In this document: piece by piece, positions 46,435 to 58,300 of the stretch
Layout of the letters: each line of letters begins with the position of its first letter
Position numbering within the stretch: the first letter of the stretch is position 1
Source: Symsagittifera roscoffensis
Taxonomy: Eukaryota > Xenacoelomorpha > Acoela > Convolutidae
Length of the DNA: 64,000 bases
NCBI RefSeq assembly: GCF_963678635.1
Contig: NC_087067.1
Location: forward strand, 11,951,716 to 12,015,715
Reading direction: 5' to 3'
Notes under the pieces: generated by a model
The model's database searches: none
What the model saw: the letters and a program-made list of their open reading frames with translations, nothing else
Told to the model about the DNA's origin: nothing
Made by a program: the position numbers and the translations under genes

Positions 46435-47556
46435 TTATATATCTATATTAGAAAAAACAGAATTTCAAAGTATCTCACCAACTGAAACATCCAAACATAC
46501 AAAAGTACGAAATGAAATCGCATTATTTTTAACTTTTTTACATATAATTAAAGAAAATTTCACTAAAGATGATGTTTCACAACACACTAAACATGATTTA
46601 CAAAAGATTTTAGCATGGTTCATAGTAGATTATTTCACCCACAATTTAGATTTAATTTCACAAGCAAGAAAAAATTTCAGACCTCAAAATACAAATGACG
46701 ACACTGCCCTTTCAGAACAATCAGACTACGTTTGGGAACCTGAATGGTCTCATCCTACATTTATAAATATACCACAATCTATCTCAAGTCAAGCAATAAG
46801 TATAATATCTTATCACAGAGATTATGTAAAAGTAATACCATTAACCATTGATGCAATACCATTAAATTATAATACATTTTTACCTGATACACGAAATAAC
46901 AATTTAAATTTGACCGTAATACATAACGAAAACCATAATGGAATTAGAAATCTTACACAACAAGATATTCAAACACCATCACACTTCATAAATGAAGAAA
47001 TCGTCCAAACAACAACAACTACACAACAAAGTATTTCACCAATACACCCAAATTTGACAACACCAATAAATACAAATACTTCAATGGCACAAGTAACCTT
47101 ACAATCAACCGTTAAACCTTCGGTTGCTCCAAAATATTCTCATATGGATTATCAAACGTATAGACCAATGACAATACCGTCAAAAACACGAAAACCATTC
47201 ACAGGAAACACCTTTGCAGAACACAATTATAATTATGCTCACAAACTAAGAACAAAACAACCTACCCGAAAAAGTACACAAAATTTAAATCACGTATGTT
47301 CCAATTATTGGAATCCAAAAACATCGACCAATTCAAAAAATTTTGCAGATAATCCACAACCTACACAGGATTATAGTGAAAATTACCCTTTCTCTCAACA
47401 AAATAAAAATAATCAATATACACCATATAATACAAACTATTTATCATCTGATGAAGACGACTATCACCAACCAGATATTTTTGCACCATACACTAAAGAA
47501 TATCGCACACAAAGACCACGACAACCTCAACCATCTCGAAATATAAAAATTTACCC
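46435..47556 (+). pseudogene. gag: gag fragment, right inverted arm
   Basis: A plus-strand middle part of gag. It starts within the IYTYIS segment, runs through HNENHNGIRNLTQQDIQ and PKYSHMDYQTYRPM, and is cut at the arm end after QPSRNIKIYP. The 217 codons from about 46,910 are open, while the part before has one stop. It lies head-to-head with the env fragment of the same arm and has no capsid or nucleocapsid. Confidence 0.75.
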
Positions 47557-47579
47557 TTGTATGAGAAGGGAAATAATGA

Positions 47580-48640
47580 CTTGTATGAGAAGGGAAATAA
47601 TTTTACATCTGCTGACCATTCTGTGTATCGTGTATCATTTCCATTAATGATACATCTAAGATACTCTTGTAATGAACGGTTCATACCTTCGACTAATCCG
47701 TTTGTCCAAAGTGCTCGAGTTGTACGTGGTTTATGTTTAATGTTGTATAAGTGGCACAATGTGATTATTTCATTATTAATAAATTCTGTACCGTTGTCTG
47801 TAACTAGATTTTCGGGTAATCCAAATTTAGCTATCCAGTGTTCGTAAAGTGTTGTGTAGGCATAATAAGCATTACAATGTGGTACTGGGTTAAGTGCTAC
47901 ATAGTGGGTGAATGCATCAACAATGACCATAACGTAAGAATTTCCTTCAGAGGATGGTGAAATTGGTCCTTTTGTGTCGCATGAAATTCTATAGTTGAAA
48001 TATAAACTTTGTCTTTTAAGATCTTGTTTCTGTGCTATTTGTTTTTGATTTGGATAAGGTTTGCTCAATTGACATATTATACAATCATTGCATAATACTT
48101 TTATCCAAATTGGGGCAATTGGAAAATAAAAATTTTTTGTGCGAAGTCCGAGTATGTCTTTTCTGATCCTGAGTGTCCTTTTGTATTTTGTGTATGGGAA
48201 ATGTTGAATGCTATTAGTATCATACTTAAAGGAAGACAGGGATTTTTAGAATCCTCTAATTGATATTCTAAAAGATCATTGATTGTTCTAAAATTTTCAT
48301 CGATTGTTGTGTTATTAAATTTTCGAAAATATCGGAGGAGTGTTTTGTTTCGTAAAATTGTGGTATCAGCTTTTGCTGGTTTTGTTTTATATTTGTGCCA
48401 TGATTTGAGTTGTCTAATTACTGGGTCAAAATTTTGGTATTGTTTCAGCTGGTGGGGGAAAAATATTATCAATTTCTAGTTTTGATAAGGGAATAATGTC
48501 AAGTGGGTCATGGAGGTTAAAAACTTGATTTGTTGTGTATTTTGAATCATTTGTTTGTGGTCCTGATAAATTTATTTTATCGGTCAAATTTTCTTTTTCA
48601 ATTAATGGAAAAAGGTCTTTTTTATGCTGTTGTTGTTGCA
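47580..48640 (-). pseudogene. pol: Integrase, copy A (3'-truncated)
   Basis: This copy retains what copy B lost: HTQNTKGHSGSEKT for the zinc His pair, CNDCIICQ, and VTDNGTEF with the catalytic Asp. The Glu is in LWTNGLVEGMNRSL. A frame change lies near 48,090. Coding is cut after DVKLFPFSYK at the rearrangement junction, so the last core helices and the GPY/F tail are absent. It cannot be functional. Confidence 0.8.
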
Positions 48641-48821
48641 TTTTCTTTTGTTGAGTGTTATTTTTTATCCATTGTGAGTATGGAATTGGTTTAAAGGTAG
48701 ATGTACCTAATAAATCAACTTCATAGTGATTATTTTGGCAATCTAAGTAAAGTGGAAAATATTGTAGAGAATTTATTTGTGATTGATCAATATCAATTTT
48801 TACTGCATATTTGCATTCTAA

Positions 48822-50349
48822 TCAGGGTGATGTTTCATCTTTTCCGGGATAGAATTTGATATTTTTTGGTATTTCAACTGTAGTTTCTCGTGTAAGTAGT
48901 TCAAGTGGCGTATTTCTACTTAATGTATCTGGTAATGCAAGGTTTTTTCCTGCTGTCCAAACTATATGTAAGTTTGGGAATTTCATTAAAAATAATTGAA
49001 AACTTAAAACTCTATGATTAGGTTTTGATTTTTGTGTGAAAAGAAATATAATTGGTTTATGGTCTGTGAATAAAACTGTAGGGGGTGTTTTGATCCAAGT
49101 ATCAGAAATTCGTATTCTGTAAGTGTGTAAATTATAGCTGTACATTCTCTCATTAGAGTAGAGAGTCGTAGCTTGGCTTGTGTGAATAATCGTGAATTTG
49201 CTGAGATAAGATTCATTTTATTTGTTCCACTATGTGATTGTCGTAATGCTGCGCCGATGCCAAAATTTGAAGCATCGCACATGGCATAGAATGGTTGATT
49301 TGGATCTGGAATTGTGTTTGGAATTTGTACTGTCAAAAGTTTTTTGATTTCTTCAAATCGTGTTTGATGTTCAGTGGTCCATTCAAAAATATTTTGTTGT
49401 CTGAGGATGTTATAAAAAGATCTTAAGTATAATTTCATTTTGTAAATATATTTACTTAAGAAATTCAACATTCCAAGGAATTCTTGGATTTTCTTTTTAT
49501 TTGTTGGTGCTTGAAATTTTTGAATTGCATCAATGCGTGATTTTAATGGGGTAATAGTGTTTTGTTCTATATTATGTCCTAAAATTTTAACGCGTGTTAA
49601 GAAAAAAATGTGATTCATCGGGGGCTGCTGTCAGATTTTTGTTCTGAAGTATTTTGTGATAGTTTTCTAAAACTGTAAACATTTCGTGGTTAGTTTGTGA
49701 TTGCATCATCTAAATATGTGATTGCATTTTTCTTGAGTATTAGTGGTCTAAAAATTTTACTCATGAAAGCTAAGAAAGCTGCTGGTTCTATGGATATTCC
49801 ATAGAATAATCGGTTAATTTCGTATTGTTGATTTCCAATAACAAATTGTGTTAGTCGTCGTGATTGTTCATCTAGTGGCATTTGATTGTAAGCACTATTC
49901 ATATCTGCGGTTGTGAAGTATTTACCATTTATCTTTGTTAGGATAACTTGTATTGGTTCAATGGGCCAATTACATTTTGATTCGTCAATTAGTGAGTTGA
50001 GATATCTAGCGTCTAAAACTATTTTTAGTGATTCACCTTTTGCTAGAATGATAACAGGGTTGATGAAAGATTTACCTTTTGGTTGTTCTTCCTTATTTAC
50101 TGGTGATATAATTTCGTATTGTTCTAAAATATCAAGTACTCTATTTACCTTGTCGTGTAAGTGAATCGGTACTTTACTTGCTCTTTGTTTTTTGAAAATT
50201 GCGTCAGATTTTAATGGAAGGTGTAGTGATGAACTAATTTTTCCAACGTCGAATTTTGATGTTGCGTAGACTGTGGAATATTTTATCAATTGTTCGGCTA
50301 ATTTGTCAAATTCATATTGCGTTATTTGTGAATGTTGAAAGTTAAACAT
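48822..50349 (-). pseudogene. pol: Reverse transcriptase-RNase H, copy A (broken)
   Basis: Same domain order as copy B: VLDARYLNSLID, TTADMNSAYNQMPLDE, LFYGIS, then YLDDAITN, where 8 nt after YLDD are missing relative to copy B and the frame is lost. The thumb/connection and RNase H (DASNFGIGAALRQ, RECTAIIYTL, FTDHKPI, DTLSRNT) follow in other frames. A frame change lies near 49,110. Unlike copy B, the PR-to-RT join reads through (CAA where B has TAA). Confidence 0.8.
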
Positions 50350-50439
50350 TGTTAAAAACTTTTGTTGTTCTTTTGTATAATTTGTTATATTGAATGTCGG
50401 TTTAAAATATGGTGTTTTTGTGAAGTAATCTTTATTTTT

Positions 50440-52320
50440 TTTTCAATACTTATTATATTATTTATGGATAATTCTTCGTCAAGAATTGTTGATTGACAAA
50501 TATCTAATGTTTGTAATATTTTATGTCCTCGATATAACTTTATTCATAGGTGAAGTTGTAGCGTTTGTTTCACAAAATTCTAATAATCCTAAGGGTAGTG
50601 TTATTCGATAAGGTGTGTTATTGTATACGTGTAGTGAAATAATATCGGAATTTGTGTTTTTTAGATATTTTATAGATGAGATTGTAATTTTGAAAAATTT
50701 GTGAATGGGTTTAAATTCGAAATCTGACATGAAAAGTTGTTGTTTATTTTGACTTTTGTCATACTGATGAAATTGTTTTATTGAAAAATTATATCTGTTT
50801 CCTGATAGTGGTTTCAGGTGTTTCCGTTCTTGGTTATAAATGGGTTAAAAATTTGAAAAAACTTGTGGTTGTTTGTTCAGACTTTGAAAGAATGTTATGC
50901 TGTGTTTTTCGTTTTTGTATATTTATCTTTGATATGGATTTTACAATTTAAGATGTTTATTGTTGGTATATATTTAGTTATAAACGGTATGCCAATGATA
51001 TTGTGCTTAATATCAGTAATATGAAATGTTTGTTTAAATGGCTTGTTCAAAATCTTGTTTTGTTCCATTGTTCATGTGGGAACAAGGAATAGTTGACTCT
51101 TTCCATAATTTACTAATGTTGATCCTTGTGCTGTTGCTAATTTACTAGATGTTTCAAGAGGTGTTAAATTCGGGTGCAGTGTTTTAAATTCATTCCATGT
51201 GGGAATGTTAATTATATTTGTTTCTGCTCCTGAGTCGATTAAAAATTCAATTTCAAGATCTGGTGGTTGAAATTCTTTACTTCTTGGGCTCTCTACGAGA
51301 AAACGGCTTGTCCAAATTTTTTCTCTTGGTTGTTCTTTTTGTATGTTTTGATAAATATGTTTCGTGTTTGAGCATTTTATTTCTTCTTTTTTTATCAGGT
51401 TTAATTACAGTGTCAATTTGGTTTACTTCTTGTGTAGTTCGTGTATCATTATTAATGGGTGTAGTGTAATAATTATGAAGAAGTTCCAATTGATTTTCGT
51501 ATATGTGTGAACTAAAGGGCTGTTCATATATGATAGGTTCATAGTCGTTTTCGACTGTTATCATATTTACTGAGATGGTGTTATCTGTATCACTTTCAGT
51601 ATCTGTTGATTCACAATTAATGTGATTTAATTGTATTTCATTATTTCCTGTGTTATCAATACCTGGGGGGTCTGAAGTTGTTTCTTTATTTGTTTGCACT
51701 TGGTTGATGTGTCTTTGATGTTTTGGTGTGTTACTTCTGTATCGATGCCTAGAATCGGGGTAACGGTTATTATTCCTATGGGGTGACTGGGAATAATTTC
51801 TGTATCTATTGTTGTAGCTTGAGTTTCGGTTTTGTGAACTATTTCATGATCTATTATGATAGTTATCATTTGACTTTGATAATTTGATCGATTATTTGAA
51901 TTATTTCTTGATAGTTCTGATTTCGATTGTTGGAGTAACTTCTATTCCCTTGTTTGAATAGTTTCTATTTCTGTTGTATGATGAGTTTCGTGATCTATTG
52001 TTGGAATAGTGTCTATTCCTTGGGTTTGAATGGGAACTGGATGCAGAAACAAACTCTGTTGTGTTGGAATTCGATCGTAAATAGTTATTTCTTATTTGGT
52101 TTTTGACTATTTGATCGACTGTATCTATTTTGTGAGAAATTTCGTGAATTTCTTTGTTCGGGCGATCTACCTCTATAAGTGGAGTTAAAGGTGATTGATT
52201 TTTTGAATAATTTGAGTTGCCTGGAAGTGGTTTTCCAGAGCTATTTTTACTGTGTATTTTTTTGTTTGGTAGGTTTTGATCTTTTTTCATATGTTGATAG
52301 AATGACTTATTTGGTTCTTT
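50440..52320 (-). pseudogene. pol: Nucleocapsid tail and aspartic protease, copy A (broken)
   Basis: The N/S/R-rich nucleocapsid tail (KKDQNLPNKKIHSKNSSGK, RNRNYSNK) is followed by QTNKETTSDPPGID, an acidic linker and protease with LIDSGAETNIINIP at about 51,215-51,245. More decayed than in copy B: breaks near 51,890, 51,380, 51,275, 51,075, 50,850 and 50,520. Confidence 0.75.
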
Positions 52321-52329
52321 GTGCTTTTG

Positions 52330-54932
52330 AGGTTTATTCTGATTGTCTTGTTGTTTTTGTCTACATTCGGAGATAGTGTGTCCGTATCGTCGGCAACAAT
52401 TACACCATTTTCTGAAGGATGATTTGCCTTTAAAATTTGGATGTTTTTCATAGATATTCAGTATTTCAGTATTTTTTCAATTAAGTCTGTATCTGATTCC
52501 TGTATGTTATTTATATGTGTAGTGTTTGCTTCAATTCGATTAACATATTGTAGTTTTAGATTTTCTGTTTCTTCGAGTTTCATTGTGATTTCTGCTTGTT
52601 CTAGTTTATCTACTAATTTTCGAAAATCTAAGTCTGGTTCTCGAATTGAGGAAGGTTGAGATGCTCTCTTTTTTATTGCTATTTTCCTTAATTGAGGTGT
52701 TAAGGTCATCATTAAAATTTCTGTCATTTTTGTGTTTTTGTAATCATGTGTATTAAGTGAATATGCTTTTCGAACTAGTGTTTTGATTCAAACTGCTAAT
52801 TGTTTAATTGTTTCAATTGGTAATCTGTGAATTTCGTTGCATAGAACTCTTTGATGTTGTTTGTTTCTTTCAAGATCAAACATTTTTGAAAAATCGTGTG
52901 TGAATCTTTTCCAATCTGATTTTATGCCTATAGGTAGTACTGAAAAGAATTTTTGGGCAGCGCCATCTAGTGTTGTTTGTATTAACGCTGTGCGTCTATG
53001 TATCCAAGTTTGATGGAGTGGCGTATTAATTGGTTCGGGTCCTATATTTAAAATTAAATTTGCTGTGACTGCGTTTAAATCATCTTCTTCAGAATATTCA
53101 GGGTCTGTGCCTGTGAATACCATCAGTGGTTTATTTGATGTTATTGATGATCCACCCATGAGGTATGGATTCATAGTCATCTGTAGTGATTCTGCGGCAT
53201 TTGGCATTTGTGAAAAATTTGTCAGTTGATTTTTTGTGATGTCATGCTGTTGTAAATAATATGGTAGTGGTATTTCGTTTTGCATCTGAGTTGGTTGGTA
53301 AGAATGCATAGTCATTGGGTTTTGTGGTTGTATAGGTTGAAAAGATTGTGCGTTAATTTGGTTTTGTTTATGCATTGCTTGTTGATTTTGCTTATTTATT
53401 GAATTTTGTGGGTAAATCTTCATATTTTGAGATGGTTGAGATTGTCGCGGCCTTTGTGTGCAATAGTCTGGCGTATATGGTGCAAAAATGTCTGGTTGAT
53501 GATAATCATCATCATCAGATGATAGGTAGTTTGTGTAATAAGGTGATTGTTGATTAATTATGTTTTGTTGAAAAAATGGGTAATTTTCACTATGATCCTG
53601 TGGAGGGCGTGGATTATCTGGAAAATTTACTGAATTGGTCAATGTATTTGGAAGATTCCAATAATGAGAACAGACGTGGTTTAGGTTTTGCGTATTTTTT
53701 TGGGGGGAGGGGTTGATTTGATTTTGATTGATGGACATTATTAAAGTGTTTTTTGTGAACGTTTTTCGTGTTTTTGACGGTTTTGTAATTGGTATATATG
53801 TCTGACAGTCCATATGTGAATATTTTGGGGCAACCGAAGGTTTAACGGTCGATTCTATGGTTACTTGTGGTAGTGATGTATTTGTATTTTTCGGTGTTGG
53901 GAGGTTTGGACGTATTGGTGATATACTTTGTTGTGTAGTTGTTACTGTTGTTTGGACTATTTCTTCATTTATGAAGTGTGATGGTGTTTGAATATCTTGT
54001 TGTGTAAGATTTCTAGTTCCATTGAGGTTTTCATTATGTATAACTGTTGAATTTAAGCTGTTATTTCGTGTATCAGGTAAAAATGTGTTATAATTTAAAG
54101 GTGTTGCGTCAATCGTTAGTGGTATTACTTTTACATAATCTTTGTGAAAAGATTTTGTATTTATCGCTTGACTTGAGATGTCTGCTGGAAAATTTAAAAA
54201 TGCTGGTTGAGAACATTCAGGGTCCCAAACATAATCGGATTGTTCTGCAATGACAGTGTCGTCATTGGTACTTTGGGGTCTAAAAGTTTTTCTTGCTTGT
54301 TCAATTAAGTCGATTTTATGTGTAAAATAATCTATTGTAAACCATGCTAATGTTTTTTGTAAATCATGTTTAGTGTTTTGTGAAACATCATTATTGGTAA
54401 AATTTTCACGGATTGCGTTTAAAAATGTGGAAAAAGCGGCGATTTCGTTTCTTACTTTTGTATGTTTGGATGTTTGGACTGGCGGTGTATTTTTAGCTTG
54501 TGTTCTTTCTAATATAGATATATAAGTATATATTATTGCAAAAACTTCGTTGGTGAATATTGAGTTTGCTCTCTGTGAATTGTGATATTGTATGCTTTTG
54601 ATATATTCTGTGAATACTTTTGAAAATTCTAAATCAATATCGTCTGTTTGGATAACATATTTACCATGAAGTGTTCTTGGTGTGCTGAATTCTATGGTGT
54701 AGATTCCGTATTGTTGAGTTGGGTTACATATGTCTTTCAAATAATGTTCTATAATTTGTCTTTCAATTTTTATATCTGGGAATTCTGATTTGCATGGGCT
54801 GGTTCCTGGTTCAAATTAATTTACAAGTAAATTTTTGCAAAATCGTGTTTGTCCTCTATCATTGAGTGAATTTCTAATAAAGGGAAAAACTGCTTCTCCG
54901 ACTGGACTTTCGTCACTTTGTGTGTCGCTCAT
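52330..54932 (-). pseudogene. gag: gag, copy A (nearly full length)
   Basis: The likely start is the ATG at 54,932 (MSDTQSDESPVGEAVFPF). One in-frame TAA occurs after KNLLVN, then 650 codons are open. They hold a structured N-terminal part (IYTIEFSTPRTLHGKYV, HDLQKTLAWFTIDYF), a P/T/N/Q-rich middle, and the capsid (PLMVFTGTDPEYSEEDD, LDGAAQKFFSVLP, DWKRFTHDFSKMFD). A TGA after KQLAV replaces the Arg codon seen in copy B. The same frame continues through a charged helix (DFRKLVDKLEQAEITM) to near 52,458, and after one break to the CCHC knuckle. Gag would build the particle. It is long for the group, about 850 residues including nucleocapsid. Confidence 0.8.
52363..52404 (-). other. CCHC zinc knuckle of gag copy A
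   Basis: CNCCRRYGHTISEC fits C-X2-C-X4-H-X4-C exactly. The knuckle in nucleocapsid binds genomic RNA. Copy B has the same motif with Y for the third residue at 35,858-35,899. Confidence 0.85.
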
Positions 54933-56628
54933 TTTTTCGTTTGATGACTGTTAATATATAAATCTCAATATGTCTAATTGGTTAATTCCAATTGTATAGA
55001 TATACTGTTTTGTTTTTGTATTTCTTTTTTATTCTATTTTTTCCCTTTTTTTTGATGAATTTGAAGTTGTTTTTGAATCGGAAAATTATAACTGATCATG
55101 GATTGGGCAATTATTTATTACTGATTCTTTTAATTTGTATAGTGCGTCTAGACTACTGACTTCTGATTCGGAGAATGCATTTCTGTTTTTTGAAAATATT
55201 TTTCGTGTATTTGTCTTTTTGTGTATTTTTCTTGTGCTTGTCGTTTTGTTCGAATGCATCCAACTGTTTGTGCATGCGGGGTTATTACAAGATCATATTT
55301 TTGGTTGTCTATTTAACAATTGTGTAATACGATTGTTTGTTTGTTTCCTAAATTTTTTAATGACATAAGGTTTATGATGAAGGATGCAAGAAGTTATTAG
55401 TGATTTTAATTTTCCTAGACTGTTACTCCTTACGATTTTTTGGTTAGCTTAACCTGGGTCTTTTTGTTCAGGGTTGGAGAGAAAAGTATATCGATTCCGA
55501 AGAATGATTTTTACTTTCTCGTGGCTAGTCTAAGTTAAGGTGTTAACTTACTTAATCTTACTTAGGGGTAGTGATTGTGTTCAAGGGTTGGAGAATAGTA
55601 AACCGATCCACAAGGTTCAGGTATAATTAGAACGCAAGTAGTTCGTTAGATACTATTTTAAACTTACTAAAATTAAGATTTATCCTGGTTCAGGTAAGAG
55701 GAGGGTTCAAGTGAAGGATGAATAACCGAAGTTCTTCACTGTTTAGCCTAATTTGAATGGTTAGTGTGATTAAAAAATTTCTATTAGTCCTGGGTCTTTT
55801 GAAAAAGGTTGGGTAGTGAATCAGCGACGTTTGAGGTTGTTAGAAACTTGATAAATGGGTGGGGGGGAACAAAATTGTTCTTTTTGATCCAAAGATAAGC
55901 CTTGATGATCAGAATTTAAAATTTTTAAGATAGAAAATTGATTTAGATCCAAGGAAAGCCTTGATGATCTGGCTTAAGAGTGAAAAAAATAAGTTTAAAT
56001 TAATTTAAATTTTGTTAAAAGGTTTTAGTTTTTGATGATATTAGTTGACTTAGGATTGCTGTTATGTTTAGGTGATGAAGCTGGAACAACAGGATGATTT
56101 ATATATACTAACAATTTATTGTCATGCTACTAATTTTTATTTTTGTTTTCAATGAATATTTTTTCAAATATGTTTTATATATTACTGCAGAAATGGAGTG
56201 AACGATTTGAGATCTTCTTATCAATCGTTATTGTACAATAGTAACTTAATTTAGCGCCTGAAATAATCATTGAAGATTTCTTTCAATGATTTTATGTTTG
56301 CAAATGAAAATCGAAATTCATTGCTAGTAAGATTCTAAATATAAAAGTTTGTGTTGGCTTTTGCCGTATGACCATGAAACTAAATGGTAAATTTCTATGT
56401 AGTCGTATGTCGTCTCTTGTCCGAGGTCTTTTTCCCATACCGGGTAGTTCTCGTATTGTGCGGAATAGCGGCTCTGATCTATTGAATCGTAGAGATATTT
56501 CAATTAAGTTATTGTCGTGTAACATTTTGAAAATGTTTTGTCTATCTTCTAATCTATTTTTGGTTAATTCTAAGCTATTAAGGTCTTTATTGGAGACTTA
56601 TGGTCGCACCAGATGACTTAGATCCTTT
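54933..56628 (-). other. 5' leader of copy A
   Basis: About 1.7 kb between the 5' LTR and gag with no supported gene. The first TGG that could start a primer-binding site lies 17 nt inside the LTR boundary (TGGTGCGACC on the minus strand), and I cannot match it to a tRNA 3' end with confidence. Internal repeats include 'aagccttgatgatc' twice (about 55,900 and 55,960) and 'gggttggaga' twice (about 55,480 and 55,590). Packaging and splice-donor signals would be expected here. Confidence 0.5.
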
Positions 56629-57022
56629 TGGTTAACTCATAGAGTAATTTCGGATAGGCTACACCGTCTGCTCGTCACGCTATCTTATTTTCGGCCGGAT
56701 AGATTAGTGCAACTTCTTAGTCTAATACCGATCCTAATCTTACTCTTATATCTACTACTCTCAGGGTGTTTAACTAGTCTCTGCTAGGCTCAATAGATCT
56801 AGAGTATACTGGTTTATTGCGATTGCTAAAATTCTCTGGGAGAGGTAACTAACTTCTAAGTTGAATTCAAATCTCTCTGGTGCTGAAATTACAAGTAATT
56901 TCAGCACTTACAAATAAGTGGGTTGTTAGTTAGATGGAATATGATTGGTTAATATTAAATATTTTACAGTGATAAAATATCTAATTTATCCAATAATAAA
57001 ATGTAGTTTAGATCAGGTTCCA
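56629..57022 (-). repeat. Right LTR (5' LTR of copy A)
   Basis: Same 394-bp unit as 21,663-22,056, with TG...CA ends and the conserved dyad at 56,880-56,907. About 8% divergence from the left LTR means the pair either inserted long ago or derives from two different insertions brought together. On the minus strand, transcription would start in this LTR and run toward gag. Confidence 0.85.
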
Positions 57023-57057
57023 CAATCAAAAATCGATTTACTAGCCGATCGAAAAAG

Positions 57058-57430
57058 CTAACCGATGGCCATGTCGGTGCTGAACGGACTGGCGACGCAG
57101 AATTCGCAATTGGTAGAGTTGCCTCTCAACGATACTTGATTGCGATAAGTGATGTGGGTAGCTTTAGTGAGGAGCTCACTCAAGGTGCTGGGTTTATTGT
57201 TTTGTAATTCAATTCTCACATTATGACTTTCACTAGGTCCTTTCAAGAACGATTGCCGAACCAGATTAGTTTCAACGTCATCAAAATCATCTGGATAAAC
57301 TTTTTTACCGAGTTCTGAGATCTGCTAAGAACCTAGCACCTTTTTGTCTTTCGCCTTCAGATTTTTGCCGTTCGGCACCTGTGACGAATTCAGACGGCTC
57401 TAAGCCATGTCTTTGTTGCGTCATCTAAGT
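57058..57430 (-). pseudogene. gag relic of a different LTR retroelement
   Basis: The minus strand encodes RHGLEPSEFVTGAERQ, then, after one frameshift near 57,325, ELGKKVYPDDFDDVETNLVR, QSFLKGPSESHNVRIEL, NKPSTLSELLTKATHI. This is the pattern of the capsid C-terminal part of Ty3/gypsy or BEL gag (a region of the type L..LA..AYP......L...F..GL......L......L.EAL..A). It does not resemble the gag of copies A and B. The relic abuts the right LTR. Confidence 0.5.
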
Positions 57431-57989
57431 ATTGCTAAAAGTTTATTGCAATTTCCAACAACAGAAGAGGGAAGATAGTGTAGTTTTTATCCAAATATAG
57501 TTGAGCTCCCTAAAGATCAGTATTATTGAGGCGCTCTGGTGATGAAAAAACCTCTTTAATGTCGGAATTTTTTCTAACTTAAAGACTCTTTTTATGTACT
57601 ACAGGTCTACCAAGACCATTTTTTTTTGCATCTTGCCTAATCTCTACTAGACAAAGTTAGCAAACGATTTAAATTATTTTAAAATGGATTTTTTAGACAC
57701 TTAAATTGATCTGTTCAGAGGTTTTTTAAAAATAGATTTAAGTGGATTAGAGTATGATTCAGATGGATTTAAGTGTGATTCGGATGGATTTTAGTGAGTC
57801 GGAAAATCATCCAAATTGATGATTTTTAGACACTTAAAACAATCGAAAACTTTCAAAATAGATCAATTTAAATTGATATAAAATCCATTTCAAATCCTTT
57901 TCCTCCCCCCCCCCCCCCCGATTTCAGGAGCGTCACTTTATGGTGTAACGAGTGGTTTTACAATTTTACAGCAATTTTACTCGTAAAAC
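57431..57989. repeat. Repeat-rich spacer with a C homopolymer
   Basis: Variants of 'gatggatttaagtg' recur, with 'tagacacttaaa' twice, and a run of about 14 C lies at 57,906-57,919. No gene is seen. Confidence 0.5.
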
Positions 57990-58300
57990 TTTGCAGATGG
58001 GGAAAAGTGACAGTCTTACTAAAGACTGAAGCTCCTCGTTTGCCTTTCAATTCGCCACCTTTTCAGCACAACAGCTGATCGCAAATAGACACTTCAAGTT
58101 CTTTCACTGGACATACCAAGTCAAAAGGTTCAAACTGATTCTGTACCAAAGCAAGTGATCTTAGTCAACTCAAAATACAAAACGTGGTAGAAAAAATAAG
58201 ACAAGTCAACGTCAACCGAGCAATTTTTTCATTGTTCTTCATACTTATATACTCGTAGTTTATAACCATTACACTGGTCTAAAAACAAAAAACGTTGATT

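Larger units (their letters stand above)
43550..47556. repeat. Right ~4.0-kb inverted arm
   Basis: Partner of 36,908-40,914. Its inner end joins an ORF4 fragment through a 21-bp tandem duplication (gatataaaaaattattaaaaa) and its outer end joins copy A integrase through a 24-bp tandem duplication near 47,556-47,602. Confidence 0.85.
21663..57022 (-). mobile_element. Composite cluster of a large env-bearing Ty3/gypsy-like LTR retroelement
   Basis: Two 394-bp LTRs in direct orientation bracket rearranged copies of one element family. Gene order pooled over copies, on the minus strand, is: leader, gag with a CCHC knuckle, aspartic protease, RT, RNase H, integrase with GPY/F tail, small membrane ORFs, a S/T/P-rich ORFx, env, ORF4, 3' region. 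RT before RNase H before integrase, with a chromodomain-free GPY/F tail, indicates Ty3/gypsy rather than copia. Copy A (57,022 to about 47,580) and copy B (about 38,040 to 21,663) are separated by inverted arms. All copies carry stops or frameshifts. Pooled length would be about 19 kb, large for the group. Confidence 0.85.

Noticed and set aside
56600-56628. tRNA primer-binding site directly after the 5' LTR
   Set aside because: The first TGG lies 17 nt from the LTR end and its sequence could not be matched to a tRNA 3' end from memory; a tRNA database comparison would decide.
21663-57022. A single intact 35-kb giant element or a Maverick-type DNA virus
   Set aside because: Domains are gag, PR, RT, RNase H and IN of a Ty3/gypsy element present in duplicate with inversions; no DNA polymerase B, ATPase or capsid gene of Maverick type is seen.
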